NCBI GenBank assembly: GCA_013420905.1
Contig: JAAXNY010000004.1
Span: forward strand, 4,030,001-4,094,000
Length of the DNA: 64,000 nt
Direction: 5' to 3'
Source: Collybia mongolica
Lineage: Eukaryota > Basidiomycota > Agaricomycetes > Agaricales > Clitocybaceae
In this document: positions 59,282 to 64,000 of the stretch, piece by piece
Numbering within the stretch: the first letter of the stretch is position 1
How the letters are laid out: each line of letters opens with the position of its first letter
Translations under genes and position numbers: made by a program
Notes under the pieces: model-generated
The model's database searches: none
Told to the model about the DNA's origin: nothing
What the model saw: only the letters and a program-made list of their open reading frames with translations

Positions 59282-59620
59282 TGTGATTTGGCAGAGTTTT
59301 TGCTGGGTTGCTGGGCCTTGGTGTGGTTGAGGTTGACGATGTGCCCATTGTTGATCGATGAGGTGGCTGATAAGTCACATGACAAAACACATGACCACAA
59401 TGCATCTATTACATGTCCCTACAATGCTCCGGAATTCCTGTGGGCTCTGTCAGAATTTCAGTGTTCCGAAGCCGGGATTCCTGTGGAATTTCATTCCGCT
59501 CGGAATCCGAGCAGAATCTGTTCGGAATATTTGTCAATTTTTACAGCCATTTCCTATAACCTCTGCAGCCGAAATTCCGCTCAGAATCCGCTGGAAGATG
59601 TGGGGGAGTGTAAAGACCTC

Positions 59621-60649
59621 GAAATCGGAGCAATACGAAATTGTTCATTAGCGGCATCGCTACGACGCAGAATGAACAACTCCGTTTCCGAAGGATGTTT
59701 AAACGCTGTAAGCTACTGCGAGATGGCGCGCTATCGAGAATAGATCCGACTTGACGTTACACACTTCCATGTTTGACAGACCCATCCGTGGGGTAACGCC
59801 AAATTTAAACATGTCGTCAGCAATTCACTGATCCATCATCTCAAAAAACCCGTACCCGTAATGGTTCGCTTCACGGGAATGGCATATTAATGATACGAAT
59901 AAACCTTGAAATAAAAAGTCACTCACAGCTATTGCGCTGAATCCTACCGATTGAGAAGAGTGCGAGAATGGCGAAGGATTGTATTTTGCATACGCACCTT
60001 GAAGAGTTTCGATTCACAAGTACTGCTAAATAGGTCGGGGATCAGCACGTTCCACGATTCACGACCCAATAGCAGCTGTGACGAATGGTAGTATCATTAT
60101 ATCCTGGGGTGTCAAGAATAACCTGCGCGGGATCGTAAGCCAACAAGGAAAAGAGAACAACGCGCTCGGCTTACCATGTGCCACATGACGTATACCAACC
60201 CTCCTTCCAAAATTTCGTAAATCACCTCAAATAATGCAAAGTACTCACAAACGCAGCTTCATTGTCAATCCTTAACGAGTCAAAAATCTCCGCAAACAAC
60301 GTTAGCATTACTCCATATATCCCCTGTAAACGATGAGTGTACAGTGTACATCGAAATCGACCGCCCTCGTGAAAATACGCCAACAGTGCGAACGAGGATA
60401 CAGATGTGTGGGGTGGAACTCCCTCAAACGTCAAGCTTAACCCTCGAATCATTACCAACGCCCCTCTCCTCAGTGTCGGAAGGGTGGGCCGTGATCGATT
60501 CTCTCTTCCAGAACACCCACGCCCCGAGAATATCCTTGTCCCAAAAACACACACATCAACGAAACGACTCAACATCACGACAAAAATACATTTCGTACCC
60601 TTTGTGTCCCAAAGCACAGCGCCGAGAACGTAGGCACTATAAGTTCAAC
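59621..60649. other. Region 3' of seven-helix gene 2, unresolved
   Basis: The C-terminal exon(s) of the seven-helix gene should lie here. A minus-strand exon-like segment at 60,243-60,330 reads GIYGVMLTLFAEIF with a GTGAGT donor, and another at about 60,175-60,225 reads VIYEILEGGLVYVMWHM with a GTAAGC donor. They could not be tied to the family's usual ILxAWLFW end, so the C-terminus may be replaced or decayed. Confidence 0.35.
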
Positions 60650-61814
60650 AATGAAGCGTCGCTGGGTGTAGAGTGAGAAAAGACGTTACGGGATATCAGC
60701 ACCATGCGCCACGCCGCCTCGAACGCCGGATTGCTGATGCTGCCGGTGATCGTGAGGCTATGAGAGTGAAGCGTTATGGGAGCCATAGTGGAAGTAACCG
60801 GGATCACTGACACCAGAGAGAGAGTGATTATAAAGCTGAACAAAGCCAGCCTGACGAGCGTCGACAGCGCGATGCGGGCGCGGGACTTGCTCAAGCGTTT
60901 GAAGAGAGTCCAATTTCGATGCAACAGGATACCCGTATAAACTGCGACGGGGTGAGCAGTCGTCGTTTGACCGCGAGGAAAAAGGCTTACTCTCGAGCGG
61001 AGTGATGGTCACGACACAAAGGAAAACAATGATGATGTTAACGAGGGACCTGGAAAATTGTGCGTTGGACTGGAATTGAGGGGAATGCGTGGGTACGAAC
61101 GGTACTGGGTTTGTGATATGGCAATAGGAGTGACTGGTGTTGCGCTGGAGTTTTGACACGTCGTTCACCGACTAGTTACGTCAATCATCATCGGGAATGC
61201 GGGCAGATGTGTGTGGTAACTGACTAATATGGCCTCGCCAGCTATCATGAGTGCTAACGCCCAAGGAAAGAAGATGAGCTGGAAATTTTTGTGGTGAGAG
61301 GTGTCTGCGCCGGGGGGAGCCTCCGGATTACCGTTCTTGCTGTCTTGCGACCAGTCAAATTGCGTTTGGAGCTGGCTCTTGATAGCTTCAGATAAAACTA
61401 GATTGGTCGTTTACTGGGTGGGAATGTTTTGGAATATCAGAAGACGCACATCAAAAGCGAAACATGTGGTCGCAACAGCACACCTGTCCAGGTATCAATG
61501 ATGGTTCCAAGGGTGACAAACGATGGGAGTACGCACAGAGGCGACGTCACGTAGATCAAGGTAGCTTGCAACATACACAGACCAAGTGGTGGGTTTGGAC
61601 CAGTTTGGCGACCGATGAGGAGGAGATAGGATATGGAGTACAATAACCAAGACATCAAAACTCCAAACCACGCCCTGGAGCGTTTGACGCGGGGCGAGAG
61701 CAGGGCAGGCACAAGTACGGCAACGATGGAAAAGAAACCCAGAGCAGCCAAGACGTTAAAGAATGTGATGAGGTCGCGTTCAACGCGGGTGGAAAGAACG
61801 GGTGACATGGCCAA
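60650..61814 (-). CDS. Seven-helix receptor-like membrane protein, copy 2 (3' end unresolved)
   Basis: Paralogue of the gene at 23,876-25,301 with the same exon order. Exon 1 is MAMSPVLSTRVERDLITFFN, LAALGFFSIVAVLVPALLSP, WFGVLMSWLLYSISYLLLIG and PPLGLCMLQATLIYV. Exon 2 encodes ATTCFAFDVRLLIF. Then come FQLIFFPWALALMIAGEAIL, SYCHITNPVPF, LVNIIIVFLCVVTI, YTGILLHRNWTLFKRLSK and LALFSFIITLSLVSVIPVTS. This covers six helices with certainty; the last exon was not found. Function as in copy 1: a GPCR-like membrane protein of unknown ligand. The two paralogues share strand and exon frames and are now 36 kb apart, nearly all of it mobile DNA. Confidence 0.7.
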
Positions 61815-61863
61815 ACTAAACGAAGCAGAAAGGCAAACCGGAGTGTCCGTGAGTATGGGACCA

Positions 61864-61874
61864 TTATATATACC
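61864..61874 (-). promoter_or_regulatory. TATA box candidate
   Basis: TATATATAAT on the minus strand about 50-60 bp before the start of seven-helix copy 2. The remaining divergent spacer to 62,243 shows nothing else that I can name. Confidence 0.5.
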
Positions 61875-62243
61875 CGCAGCCGGTTTCTAAAAAACAAGAA
61901 GTACACGGACGGGGAAGGGTCCGATCAAGGAACTACGGTGATTATCATGATATGGGGTTCAAAGGCGTGCTAGTTCGGGCCCGAAGTGCTGTTATCGCAG
62001 GTGTGATATGAGGCACTGTAATTCTGCATTTGTTTCTGTATGTCGTCTTTGAGGCCGAGTCAACGATGGCAGGTATGGGATCAGATGGGATGATATTTAA
62101 GAACAAAAGTGGGTTGAACGTTGGGCTATGTCAAGAGTGACGCGCGTGAGCACGATGCTATCCGAGTTCCGACCCCGGGTGACGTCACACAGCCACCTCT
62201 TGTTGTTTATGTTCTGAATTTGTCTCCCAGAAAGCTCCAAAAC

Positions 62244-64000
62244 ATGAATTTCCGGAGCTTCATCGCTCCTGCTCTCGCATTCAGAACCGTCCCAAACTCA
62301 ATCCTCCTGGTCCTCGCATATGTCGCCATCATCGCCTCCGTGCTCCTCACCAACGAACTACCCCCAGTGGGCAAGGCAGACAACCTCGGCCTGAATATCA
62401 GTGAAGCCTGGGACGACCTCCACATCATTGCCGCGAGGCCGCACCCGTACAACTCTCATGCGAACGACGTCGTGCGCAAGCACATCCTTACCCGACTTCA
62501 CGCGATTCCTGGTGTCGAGATAGTCAACGACCTGCTCTCGAACGGCTCGTGGGCAAGTCCAACGTACTCGACGTACTATGAGGGTACCAACTTGCTCGTC
62601 AAAATCGATGGGACCGATCCAGACCTCGACGGGGTCCTATTTTCAGCTCATTACGACTCGGTGTCGACCGCATCTGGTGCAACGGATGACGGGATGGGCG
62701 TCGTTACTCTTTTGCAGCTGATTCAGTACTTTTCAAAAAATAGAGGGAAACGGACAGCTATATTCAACATAAACAACGGGGAGGAGGACGGGCTGAATGG
62801 AGCCCATGCGTGCGTCTCGCTTAGCTATCTACTGCGTACAGCCAACTCACCAGCCCCAGGTTCATGCAGCACCCCTGGTCCAACCTCACATCCACGTTCC
62901 TCAACCTCGAGGGCGCCTCTTCCGGGGGGTATGTCTCATTTCACTTATACACAACTCACATCTAACATTTCCCAGCCGTCCCCTCCTCTTCCGCTCGACC
63001 TCCCGCAAGCCCCTCTCGGCTTTCCACGTCAAGCACCCGCACGCCAACGTCCTCTCCGCCGATGCCTTTGCGCGGGGGCTCGTCCGCTCGGGGACTGACT
63101 ACTCCGTGTACGCGCCGCAGATGCAGGGCCTCGACCTCGCGTTCTACACGGGGCGCAGCCGGTACCACACGAAGTTCGACGCGATCCCGCACCTCGAAGG
63201 TGGCCGCCGCGCGTTATGGGCCATGATGGAGTCCGCATGGGGCGCGGGGCGCGCGTTGCTGGACGCACCGGACGGCGGGAGCGGTGGGGACGCGGTGTAC
63301 TTTGATTTGTTCGCGGCGGCGCTGGTGGTGTTCTCGCAAACGGCCATGAGGATATTCGATATCGTCTTCCTTGCCATTGTGCCCGTGCTGGTCATTGCCG
63401 AGCGTATCGTGCAGCGGCGGCATATCGCTGCCTGGGATTGGACATGGACGCGCTTCTGGGCCGCGCTAGTCCTCACTGTGGGTGTACAGGCGGGGCTCGT
63501 AGCGGCTTATGCGTGGCTGAACCCGTACATCGGGTATTCCGCCCCTTATCTCGTCATGCTGTCGTTTTTCGCCATCTCTTACCTCACGATCTTTTCCCCC
63601 CTGGTCCTCCTCGGCCACGCTCATGCGCAAAAGCAAACCGTGCTACTACAGACCCTCATCTTGGCGTACATTCTAATGCTTCTTAAAACGATACTATTAT
63701 CACACGTGGGGGGTACGTACCCGGTATCAGCACTTGCTGCGTGCGTGTTCCTAGGTTGGGCGGTTGGGGCCGTCGAAGGCCTCCTGGCGACTCGCAATGC
63801 AGAAAATGAACACGGCGAGGTGGAGGGCGAGCGGAGACTCGTCCGGGGTGTCCGCTACGACGCAGTCGAAGGTGCGGAGGCCGAGGCACAGGGCGAGGAG
63901 GTCCAGACGGAGCCCACGGAGATTACGCCGCTTATCCAGCAACGGCGCGCGCAGGACGGGAACGATGGCGCCTCCAAGGACGACGCGAGCGAGGGCGGCG
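62244..64000 (+). CDS. Vacuolar membrane M28 metalloprotease (partial)
   Basis: Exon 1 is 62244-62809, exon 2 62860-62928, and exon 3 from 62976 stays open to the window end. The start MNFRSFIAPALAF was chosen because a membrane anchor (SILLVLAYVAIIASVLL) follows at once; an in-frame ATG 123 bp upstream lacks support. The M28 zinc site is complete so far: His136 in FSAHYDS, Asp148 in GATDDGMG, Glu180/181 in NNGEEDGLNGAH, then HPWSNLTSTFLNLEG and the late His in YHTKFD. Further membrane segments follow (FDIVFLAIVPVLVIAERIV, VQAGLVAAYAWLNPYIGY, VLLQTLILAYILMLLKTI), then an acidic loop with TEITPLIQQRR. This is the plan of the Pff1-type protease of the vacuole membrane. The lumenal C-terminal domain is outside the window. 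Confidence 0.9.

Larger units (their letters stand above)
44000..59620. mobile_element. hAT-like element (outer element 2), split by element B
   Basis: The left end CAGTACTTCACACTCCCCCA (44,000) and right end TGGGGGAGTGTAAAGACCTC (to 59,620) belong to the same terminal family as the copies at 30,099, 35,980 and 40,362. The flanking octamers GAAATTGG (43992-43999) and GAAATCGG (59621-59628) differ by one C/T, consistent with one TSD plus a transition. Without the LTR element at 44,752-58,852 it is about 1.5 kb. Its subterminal repeats are GGAATTCC-like instead of GCGGACTCC-like. A cysteine-rich minus-strand frame lies at 59,057-59,281. Confidence 0.8.

Noticed and set aside
60222..60617. 131-codon minus frame as a separate gene
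   Set aside because: It runs through likely introns of the seven-helix region and shows no family; only two short pieces look exon-like.

Overview
The window reads as nuclear DNA of a filamentous basidiomycete, most likely an Agaricomycete. Protein-coding genes are cut by many introns of about 50-65 bp with GT..AG ends. Several families are typical of mushroom-forming fungi: DUF6534 seven-helix proteins, a BAHD-type acyltransferase, Rtt107-like BRCT protein and pol-less LTR elements. All exon joins were made by eye; no search or alignment program was run.

Layout. (1) 1-14,400: one hypothetical gene, then a tandemly duplicated module, each unit holding a DUF6534 membrane-protein gene (+) followed by a convergent BAHD acyltransferase (-). 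Both DUF6534 copies look intact; only the acyltransferase at 11,644-13,090 does, and three other acyltransferase copies are remnants. (2) 14,400-27,300: a small Ser/Pro-rich gene, an MFS sugar transporter (-), a U6 snRNA (+) head to head with it, an Rtt107/Brc1-like DNA-repair scaffold (-), a seven-helix receptor-like gene (-) and a DUF6534 remnant. (3) 27,443-59,620: about 32 kb of nested mobile DNA. (4) 59,621-64,000: a paralogue of the seven-helix gene (-) and the start of a vacuolar M28 membrane protease (+), cut by the window end.

The nested region can be peeled apart by target-site duplications (TSDs). Outer element 1 (27,443-43,352) has inverted termini of about 165 bp and originally held two divergent genes, one with a Zn2Cys6-like cysteine pattern. 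It was then hit by a retroposon (13-bp TSD), hAT-like elements, a Ty3/Gypsy element, a LINE fragment and a solo LTR. Outer element 2 is a hAT-like element (44,000-59,620) split by a Ty3/Gypsy-type LTR element (44,752-58,852). That LTR element has gag-protease but no reverse transcriptase or integrase, and carries an intact six-exon gene on its antisense strand. Its gag-protease frame is broken by a solo LTR, and its 3' LTR by a chromodomain Ty3/Gypsy element (50,817-58,249).

The most interesting items are the spliced antisense gene inside the pol-less LTR element, and the large inverted-repeat element with two unfamiliar genes and no recognisable transposase. Old elements are CpG-poor with TGA stops where CGA or TGG is expected; young insertions inside them are CpG-rich.
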